Assembly (NCBI GenBank): GCA_910577785.1
Contig: CAJTNT010000004.1
Span: forward strand, 67,693-131,692
Source: an uncultured Lachnospiraceae bacterium
GTDB taxonomy: Bacteria; Bacillota; Clostridia; Lachnospirales; Lachnospiraceae
Direction: 5' to 3'
DNA: 64,000 bases
Shown here: positions 8,994-17,968 of the stretch, in pieces
Numbering within the stretch: position 1 is the first letter of the stretch
Layout of the letters: each line of letters opens with the position of its first letter
Position numbers and translations under genes: made by a program
The notes under the pieces: model-generated
What the model was told of the DNA's origin: nothing
The model's database searches: none
Seen by the model: only the letters and a program-made list of their open reading frames with translations

Positions 8994-9022
8994 ATATTAG
9001 CATATTTGTTTTTTTTATGCAA
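8994..9022 (-). promoter_or_regulatory. Putative promoter of the threonine operon
   Basis: Minus-strand TTGCAT (9017-9022) and TAATAT (8994-8999) with a 17-base, A-rich spacer. It lies about 55 bases ahead of the ACT gene. Confidence 0.5.
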
Positions 9023-9129
9023 GCCGTTTTTAGAAATTTGGGGAAAAGAAGAAGAAATCGTTACTATATACATTTTTGCGCAACGTAGTAATTGTCAAAA
9101 TAGAACTGTGCGGGCATGCCCGTCATTCC

Positions 9130-10707
9130 TTACTCCAATTCAGGGTATATCTTTCCCATGATTTCCCAGGCGGCGTCCCTTTCCTGCTTCTGCTCAGGCG
9201 TCAACTCCTCATAGGGGCAGAGCATTGGGTGCTGGCGTTCTGCATCGTCACGGACAGGGCCATAACTCCAGTTGTAGAAAATATAAAACCGCAGCCAGCG
9301 CATATGATCCAGCTTGCGGTACATTTCCTTGATATCTTCAAAACGCTTCATCTTACAATATCTTTCATACGCCCTCTTTAACGCAAATGCCGTGAGGTTT
9401 GTCAACGTCTCATCCTGCAGGAGGATCCTGGCCTTCATCAGAAGATGGTCTGCCGCTGTAATCTTGGACTGCTGGTGGAGGTCATCCAACTGGTTCCATC
9501 CTAAGGTAGGGTAGGAGACAGACATACGGAAAATCTCGTTAATCATGATGGCGGCCTTATTGAGGTCTGTACGGATAATCTGCTGGGACGTATAGATATC
9601 CTCATTTGCCCCAAAGCAGGATACCTCCGGAACCCTCCAGCTGCTGCGCAAGTCAATGCGGCCAATGAGCTTGTAGTATTTGTTCAGCGTCCAGAATATA
9701 TCCCAGCCCTGCTGCTCGTCATCCTCGCAGATAATCACGCGGTCCGCCCATTCGAGGAGGGAGCGGTTTTCTATCCAGGGTTCCTCGTGGAAGATAAGGG
9801 CATCCCTTGCCTCAGACGCTTCATTCAGGGAAAACAGTTCCCCCAAACGGAAATGTACGGCCAAAAACTCCTTGGCATTGCCGAAAATATGGTACGCCAC
9901 ATGCTGGTTTACGGAAATAATATTGGTGAGTATGGCGCGTTCCAGAATGCTGCGGCCATATTTTCCGAACCCGATCAGCACAATCGTATCCTCACAGTTG
10001 CACAATGGCTTGGAGCGCCAATACTGCCTGGCGCAGCATTCATAACTATGGAAAAAATTGATATTGTCAGAAAGCCTGTCCTGCCCATTGGTCGTCCTGG
10101 CATAGACATCCACCGGCAATCGATGCAGATCGGTCGCGCGCCTGTTTATGCCGATGTCATTTTCTTTCATCAGAAAAACCTTGCACTTAGCGCCAATATT
10201 TTTCTTTTTAGCCACAACCTGAGCCAATGGGGAACTGACATAGATGCAGGGAAAATCAAGGATATCACGCTGGCCGCTTCTTTTCTCCCCATAGATAATC
10301 AGCGCCTTGGGGTCTTCTTGGTAGATATTGGCGGCAAGCGCATTCGATTCCACTTCGCAGTCCGCAAAATAATACCAGTTTTTGCGCCGCTGGAGGCTAA
10401 GCATCAAAACAGGCATCCCTTCACTGGCAAGGAAGGAGGTTACAGCCCCCAGCAAGGTCACCATAATACCGGCGGACAGGAGCAAAAATACCATACCCAC
10501 TGCATGGCCTAAGGGCGTCACCGGCACCAGGTCGCCGTAACCGACAGTAGTCAGAGTCACTAAGGAATACCAGAACGCATCCCCAAATGTCTGAATCTGG
10601 GCATTTCCACTGGCAGACTCAGAAAGATACAAAAGCGATAACAGGCCTAGGTATACCAACAGCAGCATGATAAAAAGACACAGATAAATCTTCTTTCTCT
10701 CTTTCAT
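9130..10707 (-). CDS. Two-TM potassium channel with Rossmann/RCK-like domains and RyR-like C-terminus
   Basis: 525 residues. TM1 at about 7-29; pore helix and selectivity filter TLTTVGYGDLVPVT at about 52-65; TM2 at about 68-95. Two nucleotide-binding-like segments follow: one around residues 105-210 (FADCEVESNALAANIYQEDPKALIIYGEK) and one with TIVLIGFGKYGRSILERAIL near 240, both as in TrkA/RCK gating rings. The last 90 residues (KLDHMRWLRFYIF-NWSYGPVRDD-HPMLCPYEELTPEQK) resemble the ryanodine-receptor repeat (RyR) domain known from prokaryotic proteins. I infer a ligand-gated K+ channel in the plasma membrane. Single gene between its own neighbours with no evident operon partner. Confidence 0.85.
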   Translation of the reverse strand: MKERKKIYLCLFIMLLLVYLGLLSLLYLSESASGNAQIQTFGDAFWYSLVTLTTVGYGDLVPVTPLGHAVGMVFLLLSAGIMVTLLGAVTSFLASEGMPVLMLSLQRRKNWYYFADCEVESNALAANIYQEDPKALIIYGEKRSGQRDILDFPCIYVSSPLAQVVAKKKNIGAKCKVFLMKENDIGINRRATDLHRLPVDVYARTTNGQDRLSDNINFFHSYECCARQYWRSKPLCNCEDTIVLIGFGKYGRSILERAILTNIISVNQHVAYHIFGNAKEFLAVHFRLGELFSLNEASEARDALIFHEEPWIENRSLLEWADRVIICEDDEQQGWDIFWTLNKYYKLIGRIDLRSSWRVPEVSCFGANEDIYTSQQIIRTDLNKAAIMINEIFRMSVSYPTLGWNQLDDLHQQSKITAADHLLMKARILLQDETLTNLTAFALKRAYERYCKMKRFEDIKEMYRKLDHMRWLRFYIFYNWSYGPVRDDAERQHPMLCPYEELTPEQKQERDAAWEIMGKIYPELE

Positions 10708-10748
10708 AACACAATTGCTCCCTTTAAGTATTACTTTCCCCCTTCCTG

Positions 10749-12134
10749 CTATCCTGCATAGGGAAGGCCTTCAAATAATTCATACTCATCGGTTCCTTCT
10801 ACGGTGCAGCCAAATCCCTCTTCCTTGATTTGGTAGTTTAAAAAGCCGCTTAGCATCTCATCCGGGTATTTTGGATTCTCGTACTCAAAGTAAAACCTTC
10901 GCCGCTCGGTATCGCATCCTGTGGGATAGAGGATGGCTCCCTTTTCCAGCGTCTTTGTCTCGCCATATAAGTTCGCAGGCACATCCTGAAGGAGCGCAAG
11001 CTGTTTCCGAAGTACGCCTTCCTGTAGCTGGAAAAATTCAAAAACCTGCTCGTCCGTATAAAATTTATCCTCTAAAATCCCATAATGCTTAATTCCCAGA
11101 TAGCTGCCAAGGACATCAATTTTGCATGCCGCTTCGATATAATTCGCCGTCACATCTTCCCGCAGCACGGCCTCCAAATAGTCGCACTGCTCTATCCCAT
11201 CTTCGCTTACTTTCATCAGGTATGTGCCGCCTGCGTCATTGGGAAACGCTTCTCCCACTAACACATAGAAATATGGCCCATCCTGCCGGAGGACATAGCA
11301 TTCCCGCAGCCCGTCCACATAGTCCGCCACAACGGCTTTCTGCTCCCCATAAGAAAGATGGATGCTTGCGCCCACATCCTCCTCTGTATCCTCAAGGGTC
11401 ACGCACAATTCCTTGCCGGAATCACCCATTTCTATGGGTTCGCCTTCTTCTAATTCCACGACCTCTGGCCCGTCTTTTACCTCGTTTCCCAAAGACAGGG
11501 AATTTAAAATGCCCTCAATCTGCTCTTGATATGCTCCCCACCAGGAATCCCCAGCCGAATTAAGCACAGCATAATTTTCATATTTTCCGGAAAATGCAAT
11601 GTAATCCCAATATTCATGGCCATCATAAATTCCCTTGGCAGCCTCTTTGCCATTAATTACGCAATCCTCCTGTTCAAGGCCTGTGCCGCATACGCCGAAC
11701 AGCTTCACATACTGTATGCTGATGGTTCCCTCTGGCTCGCTTTGCGGATGGAGATCAATCGAAAATTCGCCTTCCTCCTGCTCGCTTACCTGGTAAGCCC
11801 ATCCCTGGGGGAGGCTTAGCTGAATGCTCCCGTTTTCTGTAATATGGGTAATCCGGCGATAGCAGTCTGCCACCTCTGCTTCTCCTGCTTCATCCAAACC
11901 ACCTGCTCCACCTGCTTCTCCTGCTTCATCCAAACCACCTGCTCCACCTGCTCCACCTGCTTCATCCAAACCGCCTGCTCCATCTGCTTCTGTGGAGCCG
12001 CTCGCCTGTCCTGCCTTCCCTCCAGCTTCTCTTTCCAGATCCTGCCCTTTTCTCGCGCACGCTGACACGAAAATTGCCATCATGCCTATGGCAAGCAGCA
12101 TAAAATAACGATATAATTTTTTCTTTCCAGCCAT
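10749..12134 (-). CDS. Secreted lipoprotein, function unknown
   Basis: About 461 residues from the ATG at 12132-12134 (MAGKKKLYRYFMLL). A hydrophobic segment ends in IFVSAC, a lipobox, so the mature protein should be a lipid-anchored surface protein. It is followed by a linker built from repeats of GGLDEAGEA and then a globular part beginning near residue 95 (ITENGSIQLSLPQGWAYQV). The mature part is acidic and has no motif I recognise; LSLPQGWAYQ followed by strands and a C-terminal half ending in LNYQIKEEGFGCTVEG look like two related beta-rich modules. The in-frame extension upstream of this start overlaps a decayed toxin-antitoxin remnant and is not coding in my view. Confidence 0.72.
   Translation of the reverse strand: MAGKKKLYRYFMLLAIGMMAIFVSACARKGQDLEREAGGKAGQASGSTEADGAGGLDEAGGAGGAGGLDEAGEAGGAGGLDEAGEAEVADCYRRITHITENGSIQLSLPQGWAYQVSEQEEGEFSIDLHPQSEPEGTISIQYVKLFGVCGTGLEQEDCVINGKEAAKGIYDGHEYWDYIAFSGKYENYAVLNSAGDSWWGAYQEQIEGILNSLSLGNEVKDGPEVVELEEGEPIEMGDSGKELCVTLEDTEEDVGASIHLSYGEQKAVVADYVDGLRECYVLRQDGPYFYVLVGEAFPNDAGGTYLMKVSEDGIEQCDYLEAVLREDVTANYIEAACKIDVLGSYLGIKHYGILEDKFYTDEQVFEFFQLQEGVLRKQLALLQDVPANLYGETKTLEKGAILYPTGCDTERRRFYFEYENPKYPDEMLSGFLNYQIKEEGFGCTVEGTDEYELFEGLPYAG
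11877..11984 (-). repeat. 36-bp tandem repeat inside the lipoprotein gene
   Basis: Three imperfect copies of a 36-base unit (12 codons, roughly GGLDEAGEAGGA) code for the linker after the lipobox. Copy boundaries recur at 11877, 11913 and 11949-11958. In-frame length suggests copy number can vary without breaking the gene. Confidence 0.8.
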
Positions 12135-12180
12135 TCTCTCTAAACGCCTCCTTCTCCATACCTTGCAGGCACACAAATGC

Positions 12181-12289
12181 AACATTTGTATCAATCAATA
12201 TGACCATATTTTTCCTGCCTCGCTTCTGCCAGTTCTTTCTCATAATCCAGCTCCCCACCTACTGGAACCAGCATCTGTTCCTCTGGCAT
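12181..12289 (-). pseudogene. Remnant of a PIN-type toxin-antitoxin pair
   Basis: A 32-residue frame from 12289 to 12191 ends GGELDYEKELAEARQEKYG, the C-terminus of a small antitoxin. Overlapping its stop in the usual way, an ATG at 12205-12207 opens MVILIDTNV, the first strand of a PIN ribonuclease with its catalytic aspartate, after which the similarity is lost. The same pair of scraps is found at 48455-48665, which supports reading both as decayed copies of one toxin-antitoxin family. GGAGG precedes the antitoxin frame. No functional protein is expected. Confidence 0.6.
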
Positions 12290-12599
12290 TTGTTCTACCA
12301 GTTAAATCGCCTCCTGTTTCAATACTGTAATTATATAATATATTTTATAAAATATCAATAAAAGGAGTACCTCTACAGCACTGACGCTTAAATTTATAGA
12401 GTTTCTTTACCACCAGCTTACCAGCTATTATTTTAGAGCCCACTTTTTGATGTATTGATGCAAAAAATCCTCTGCCAGCATAAAAAAATTCTGATTTCTA
12501 TATTGTAACATCCGTTTACAGCTTTTACATCCTCCAGATTTGCATTTCCTTTCTTCAAAACGGTAAATTGCTGTTACATTACTACAGATATGAGAAAAA

Positions 12600-12634
12600 C
12601 AGCCCTATTTTGCAGTTTGTACAAAATAGGGCTG
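12600..12634 (-). terminator. Intrinsic terminator downstream of the 160-residue membrane protein gene
   Basis: CAGCCCTATTTTG and CAAAATAGGGCTG form a 13-bp stem; on the minus strand it is followed by TTTTTCTC. The rest of the AT-rich stretch 12290-12750 holds a partial copy of a dispersed hairpin element near 12693-12725 and no gene that I can support. Confidence 0.75.
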
Positions 12635-12751
12635 CAGCTGGATATCTTAACAAAGGATGAGCCTATGAACTACTACTAAAACGGGGAAACCACAATAGAA
12701 ACGCACTTCCTGCTTCCTCCGCTATGGATAAAAGATTACTAAACTTCTAAG

Positions 12752-13234
12752 TTACTCGCGCCAGTAATCCTCAAAGGTGTATCCCATTTCTGCCAGTTCC
12801 TCCAGTTCCTCCTGGCATCCAGAAAGGAAACTTCTGTCTCCTGTACCTTTCTCTATACGCATACACTGATATGCACCGGTGGCAGGCGGTAAACTGTCGT
12901 CTACACCACTATCTGATGCAACTATGATGACATCGCCATTCTTAAGCTCTGAAAACATCATCTCATCTTCCGTACCCAACGTAATTAATCCCTCACCACT
13001 CTCTTCTAAAATAAAAGAAACTCCACCATCATCCCTCATATAATATCCCTTACGGGCATAGTACTTAGAATAATCCTGGAAGTTTGGGCTGCTATCTCCG
13101 TCAGCATTTTGTATGGAAAGCTGCTGCTTACTGGCATTCCCATCTCGAACTGCAATAACTAAAACAAGGATAACAAAGGCAATCGCCGTAATGCCAAACA
13201 GTATCCATGGAACTGCTAATTTTTTCCTACCCAT
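12752..13234 (-). CDS. Membrane-anchored protein of unknown function
   Basis: 160 residues. KKLAVPWILFGITAIAFVILVLVIAV at residues 4-30 is a membrane anchor; the rest is an acidic exposed domain (DYSKYYARKGYYMRDDGGVSFILEES, LKNGDVIIVASDSGVDDSLPPATGAYQCMRIEKG). The second half looks like an OB-like small beta domain, where a polar KNGDVI turn is followed by a surface strand. GGAGG precedes the ATG. It is directly downstream of a secreted serine protease fragment and both may come from one accessory module. I do not recognise a family. Confidence 0.65.
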   Translation of the reverse strand: MGRKKLAVPWILFGITAIAFVILVLVIAVRDGNASKQQLSIQNADGDSSPNFQDYSKYYARKGYYMRDDGGVSFILEESGEGLITLGTEDEMMFSELKNGDVIIVASDSGVDDSLPPATGAYQCMRIEKGTGDRSFLSGCQEELEELAEMGYTFEDYWRE

Positions 13235-13262
13235 AATTACCCTCCTAACTTTTTGTATTGCC

Positions 13263-13820
13263 CTAATAAGGTTCTACATTTAGAACATTTGCAATTTCTG
13301 ATGCTTTGAAAAAAAATGCATATCCATCCGCCCCTGAACCGCCATGACCCTTTACAATTCCACATGGCCAATATTCATTATCCTGATATGTATATACAAT
13401 TCCTCCGCTATCACCTCCTTGGCAAAATGCTGAATTAACTTTCGTAAGATTTATAAATTTAACCCCATTTAAAGTTTTTGTAAATCTTTGACTTGAAACA
13501 CAGGACGATGTTTTATACGTAGTTACCCCACATTTATAGACAACTGTATTTTGAGCAAGGCCTCTCTTGTATACATTTGTTTTAAGCTTATCCCCATTCC
13601 TGCCTCCGGATGCATCATAAAATGTCTTTGCCCCAATTTTAATTTCTTTGTTAACCCTCTTGATATACGAAGCATCTACCGAACCTGAATAAGTTGGATC
13701 ACAAATAATCCCCTTTGCTTCTGCTCCAGTTTTGCTGCTTGCATAAATGCGTTTATCTATACTATCTTTACATCCATGTCCGCATGTAACATAACCATAT
13801 TGTGTCTTCCTAATCTCTTT
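13263..13820 (-). pseudogene. 5'-truncated trypsin-like (streptogrisin-type) serine protease
   Basis: A continuous 185-codon frame with no ATG, GTG or TTG start. It holds the chymotrypsin-fold triad in order: His in YGYVTCGHGCKD (residue ~14), Asp in SGSVDASYIKR (~50), and Ser in SAFCQGGDSGGIVYTY (~135), followed by CGIVKGHGG, as in alpha-lytic/streptogrisin proteases. It ends at a TAG at 13263-13265. The upstream frame is cut by TAG at 13821-13823; a shifted frame just before reads IGLLNAERKVERD and stops, as if one frameshift split the N-terminal part. The end of the restriction-modification gene lies only about 45 bases upstream, so the signal peptide and pro-region were probably lost when that island came in. 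Confidence 0.75.
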
Positions 13821-13865
13821 CTACTTTTCTCTCAGCATTAAGGAGTCCTATTATTTGTAATTCAA

Positions 13866-16800
13866 TTAAACCACATTCTTTATAATATGATGATTGATAA
13901 ATATCTCTTTGATTTTTTCTCTATATTCATCAATAGTCATACGGCTACTGCTAAATTCGCTATCAATTGCTTGACATTCTTCAGCTACTTGATCTTGAAT
14001 TGGTGTAGGTGGCATTGGAAGTTTAACTTCTTTAATACGATCTATAGATGCTCGATTTGTTCTTGAAAATCTATACTGCTGGCCAACTATATCCAGCACC
14101 ACTGCTAAGTAATATGGATTGATTACTTTTGTTTTTACGCGCAATACGCCACAATGATCTGTTGGATAAAATTTATTGTTTTTGGGCATGTATCTTACCA
14201 TCCAGTCACCATCAATTCCCCATAGTACAGATGGCACATCAAAATCAGTAAGCAACAGTTTATCAATCATACCGAATGGTTCGCGTACATTAGCGCTAAA
14301 GACAGGAATATCACCATTTTCATCCGTTTCAGTGCCAAGAACACGTTTTCCGATAGAAATAGAAAAGCTTTCTTTGTCGCTCAAACATATAAGCGGATAC
14401 TGACTCTCAAATAGACTAAATGAAGTGATTGTTGTTTTTATAGCTTTGTTAAATAATGGTCTTGCAAAATTAAGCATATCGCATGTTTTAACGACACTTA
14501 CATATTCCTTGAAATCTCCTCCTATGGATGGAATAACCCCCGCATAGGACTGTCGAACAAGGTGCGCTAAAGTATTTTCTGCCTTTCTATCTGTCTCGCA
14601 ATACATCTTTCCACCAGGAGACAATATCTGAATGCCTTCCGTTCCTTTCCTGTTAGACCAATCATAGCCTAAAAATTCTTTCTGTTTTGTATTGTCAGAG
14701 GGTGCAATAATGATAATCGTATTTTGTTTATAGGTCATAGCAAAATGGAAAATCTTCTCTTTTTCACATGCTTTCACAAATAAATGAAAACGTCGATTTA
14801 AATCCTTTTTTTGTTCTTTTTCATCTAATCGCTTAAACCTATTAGATTTCTTCAAATGTTTAATTTCAGCCAAGTCAACAAACAAATCTACATACATCTT
14901 AAAATATTCTATTTGAGAATATCCCTCAATATCAGTTGATTCAGACACAAAACCTTGATATTCCTCATCTGAAACACCAATTTGCGCAAGATAACCATTA
15001 TATATTGCCTGGTCTTCCCAATCAGTCAATTCTTCGCCACACATAATAGCAGTTACGCTATCACCAACCAAGTCCATTCGCTTGGGTGGTTCGCTATATT
15101 TCTCCAGAAACATTATTACTGTATTATTGCCTGTGGCACCAAATGTTTTGCTTCCTAATTGGACAATTGATCTAATATAAAAATTTTTTAAAATATATTC
15201 CCTTGCTCCAACATAACTACTAGAGTCTTTGGAAAGTAATGTAACCGGCAAAATAACCGCAGCAATTCCGCCAGGTTTTAACAACTGTGCAATTCTTTCA
15301 ACAAAAAGAACTTCTATTTCACTTCCGTTATTACTTATTTTGCTCAACAATTCCAAGGTATTGTTTTTCACTTGTAAATGAGATTTAAATGCTGCTACTG
15401 AATATGGAGGATTGGCAACTAATATATCGAATTTACTATCCTCAATCTGTTTTTCGGGCGAGTTTTCCAGTCCGTCTCCAAAAATAATATTTCCTTCACC
15501 AGCACCATTCATAAACAATGAAATTTTAGAAACACGAGCAAGTCGGTAGTCTTTCTCAATACCATAAATCGAATTCCTAACCCATGAATTATCCTCGTTG
15601 GAATCAGTAATAGCGTTAATTGCTTCTACAGCCTCAGTAAGAAAATGACCCGCCCCACAAGCGTAATCAATTACTTTCGGATAAATAATCCCTTTTTCAG
15701 AATGCATAATAGTTTCCAAAGGTAAGCAATCCCAGATAAAGCGTGTTATAGGCATAGGTGTAAAAAATTGGCCTTCATTTTGCTTAAATCCTTTATTAAG
15801 TAATTGTTCAAATAAATCTCCTAAGAATTGATGCTTTGATGGATAAACAATTCTGTATTTTTCAAAGAGTTGAACTACTTCCACAAGGATCTTACCATTT
15901 TGGTAGAATAGTTCTTCATTGTGAACATCTTTAAATGAAAAATCGTTATTTGAGTAAAATTTCAAAATACGTATTTTTTCTTTCAAATCTTCAATAGCTT
16001 TTTCACGTTGATGTCCAGTATATGTAGTAAAAAGCCATTCGGGATAATTAGCAGGAACATAGAAAATTTGCTCACGCATAAATTTTTCCATGCCTTCTTG
16101 ATGTAATCTCTGTAAACGATCTTGAAGGGTTTCATATGTGTCCGTCCCCTGTTTGTATTGGAATTCAACTACATCGTTTTCTCCCTTAGTGCTCTCATCG
16201 ACTAATTTACAGATAAATAAGGCAACCAGACGATTAAATGCATTTTCTTTGTCACTAACATTGTTATGACGAAGTATCTCTTCAAACCGATTAACAACTT
16301 TATCATCAGGTGTAAAATCACGTAAATCTTTTTTGTATAATGGGCGAATACCAATATCATATGCCTTTGAGTCTTCAGAAAATACAAGGTTCTCATAAAT
16401 TTGAGTAACATACGTTTCTTTCCAGACATTGAATTTTTCTAATGCAGTATGAGCTGCTGTATAAAGAAGTATATTCTTATCTTTTTTCGCCAATGCTACA
16501 AAATTAGGATCATCAGAACAATTAATTGTAGGTGCTTTATATATAATCTCGCTATTTGTGAAATCTGAAGTATATAGCACAAGCCATCTTGTAGCTTGTT
16601 CCTGCTGCCAATATGAAAAAAGCTGTCCACCATCACATAAAGTTTCTTTATATGCTTTATCAAATTCACGACCAGCGGTTTTACATTCAATAATAAATAA
16701 CATTGAACCATCTGGTGTATTCACACAGATATCCGCTCGTCCACTTTTGGCATCGTGTCCTAAATGCCATTCTTTTTCCAACTCAATATGCTCAGGACGA

Positions 16801-17033
16801 TATCCTTTTTTTAATAAACGATGTACACATTCAAAGACAACAAAATTTTCTGAATTATCAAAACTATCATTACGTTCTCTTCCCTTAATTATTTCAGGGT
16901 ATATTAATTTCCTTTGGGTAAAGTCAACACATAGGGCACAGGAATATTGAGGGAATTCTTTTTCATATATATTATTGTTTTGTACGAAGTTCATAGCTTG
17001 TAAAACACTTTTAAAGTTTTTTACAGTAATCAT
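13866..17033 (-). CDS. Single-chain restriction-modification enzyme (type IIG/type I-like)
   Basis: 1055 residues. An N-terminal nuclease module shows GRADICVNTPDGSMLFIIECK at about 98-118, the PD-(D/E)xK pattern of HsdR-N domains. The N6-adenine methyltransferase follows: QFFTPMPITRFIWDCLP, the AdoMet motif DYACGAGHF at 457-465 and the catalytic NPPY at 541-544. The last 200 residues (from ICLSDKESFSISIGKRVLG, with LPMPPTPIQDQVAEECQAID) resemble HsdS-type target recognition. So cutting, methylation and specificity seem to be on one chain. GGAGG precedes ATG. The gene is far richer in A+T than the flanks and has no hsdR/S neighbours, which suggests horizontal acquisition. Confidence 0.85.
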   Translation of the reverse strand: MITVKNFKSVLQAMNFVQNNNIYEKEFPQYSCALCVDFTQRKLIYPEIIKGRERNDSFDNSENFVVFECVHRLLKKGYRPEHIELEKEWHLGHDAKSGRADICVNTPDGSMLFIIECKTAGREFDKAYKETLCDGGQLFSYWQQEQATRWLVLYTSDFTNSEIIYKAPTINCSDDPNFVALAKKDKNILLYTAAHTALEKFNVWKETYVTQIYENLVFSEDSKAYDIGIRPLYKKDLRDFTPDDKVVNRFEEILRHNNVSDKENAFNRLVALFICKLVDESTKGENDVVEFQYKQGTDTYETLQDRLQRLHQEGMEKFMREQIFYVPANYPEWLFTTYTGHQREKAIEDLKEKIRILKFYSNNDFSFKDVHNEELFYQNGKILVEVVQLFEKYRIVYPSKHQFLGDLFEQLLNKGFKQNEGQFFTPMPITRFIWDCLPLETIMHSEKGIIYPKVIDYACGAGHFLTEAVEAINAITDSNEDNSWVRNSIYGIEKDYRLARVSKISLFMNGAGEGNIIFGDGLENSPEKQIEDSKFDILVANPPYSVAAFKSHLQVKNNTLELLSKISNNGSEIEVLFVERIAQLLKPGGIAAVILPVTLLSKDSSSYVGAREYILKNFYIRSIVQLGSKTFGATGNNTVIMFLEKYSEPPKRMDLVGDSVTAIMCGEELTDWEDQAIYNGYLAQIGVSDEEYQGFVSESTDIEGYSQIEYFKMYVDLFVDLAEIKHLKKSNRFKRLDEKEQKKDLNRRFHLFVKACEKEKIFHFAMTYKQNTIIIIAPSDNTKQKEFLGYDWSNRKGTEGIQILSPGGKMYCETDRKAENTLAHLVRQSYAGVIPSIGGDFKEYVSVVKTCDMLNFARPLFNKAIKTTITSFSLFESQYPLICLSDKESFSISIGKRVLGTETDENGDIPVFSANVREPFGMIDKLLLTDFDVPSVLWGIDGDWMVRYMPKNNKFYPTDHCGVLRVKTKVINPYYLAVVLDIVGQQYRFSRTNRASIDRIKEVKLPMPPTPIQDQVAEECQAIDSEFSSSRMTIDEYREKIKEIFINHHIIKNVV

Positions 17034-17093
17034 TTATTCTTCCTCCTATTATGGGGGATATATTTTGATTAATTGATTTCCCCGCTAACCAAA

Positions 17094-17122
17094 ATTATAC
17101 CTCAATTCTTCACAAATTTCCA
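17094..17122 (-). promoter_or_regulatory. Candidate promoter of the restriction-modification gene
   Basis: TATAAT at 17094-17099 (minus strand) with TGGAAA 17 bases upstream. A second choice is TTGACA at 17144-17149 with TGTATG 17 bases downstream. The remainder of 17100-17252 shows no gene. Confidence 0.4.
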
Positions 17123-17252
17123 TACACTGTAATGCCCTGTTTGTGTCAAGTGATCGTTGGCACTTTTTCACTTTCTTTTCTTTGATGTTTGGCTGCTTGT
17201 TTTGTTTCCTGACTATTTCGAGGATAAATTTTCCTTTCCGCCGGATTTCATC

Positions 17253-17968
17253 TTATGAGCAAAATGCTGTTGCAAACGCTTTTCTGGATGCCGTCTTCAT
17301 CGCATCTAACAACGGCATATGGTGACGGATGATCTCTGCGTACACATTCCCCTTTCCGTCTTTCTTAGGTGCTTTTGCAGCACTCGGGCTTTGTATGACC
17401 TCCTGCATCTGCATTGTATAAACCAGTCCATCCGTATATCGCTCTATTGTATCTATCAATTCTCCGTTTTCTTTCCGATACAATGTTTTTGCCATGTTAT
17501 TCGCTCCATTCACCGACCAGCGCATCCTTCTATGCTTCATCCGTAACATAATCGCTGTACAATTCTGATTTTCTTGTACCCCCATATTCTTATAGATAAC
17601 CCCTGGCTTTGCTCCTGGTATCTTTATCCCCCCTCCTGATATGGCAGCAGGCCCTCCTTGTTTTTCGCCAGATATTCATACAACTTCTTTGCATTGCTGC
17701 TACGCTTATCTGATTCATCATCACCACATACACTATCCCTATAGATCAGGATATATTCCAGCATCTCTTCTATCTTTTTCGCTTCAAACAGTTCCGTTAC
17801 CGTTTTCTGCGCTTCTTTTTCTTTCAGCTTCCGTTTTATCTCCTGATAAATATGAAACCGATCAAGCTGGAGGACTGTTTCCTTTTCATATGGTTCTCTG
17901 ATCCAGCTCCCTCCATCCCCGTTTAGTATTCTCTGTCCGATCTCATCAGCATTATATATTTTCTCCAT
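17253..17968 (-). pseudogene. ISLre2-family transposase fragment, frameshifted
   Basis: Two adjoining frames together match the C-terminal half of ISLre2 (UPF0236) transposases: IYNADEIGQRILNGDGGSW and LDRFHIYQEIKRKLKEKEA in the first, then MGVQENQNCTAIMLRMKHRR and MRWSVNGANNMAKTLYRKE in the second. They are split near 17620-17640 by a one-base change in a run of six G (frame 1 ends LLPYQEGG, the continuation reads IKIPGAKPGVIYKN). The N-terminal half is missing, and the IS frame continues a few codons into the 3' end of the dehydrogenase gene (KREALMEKIYN), so the IS seems to have inserted there and then decayed. No terminal repeats were found. Confidence 0.8.

Noticed and set aside
17143..17325. 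Plus-strand frame across the restriction promoter region
   Set aside because: Overlaps the ISLre2 C-terminus and the promoter, has no ribosome site and reads as a hydrophobic antisense shadow.
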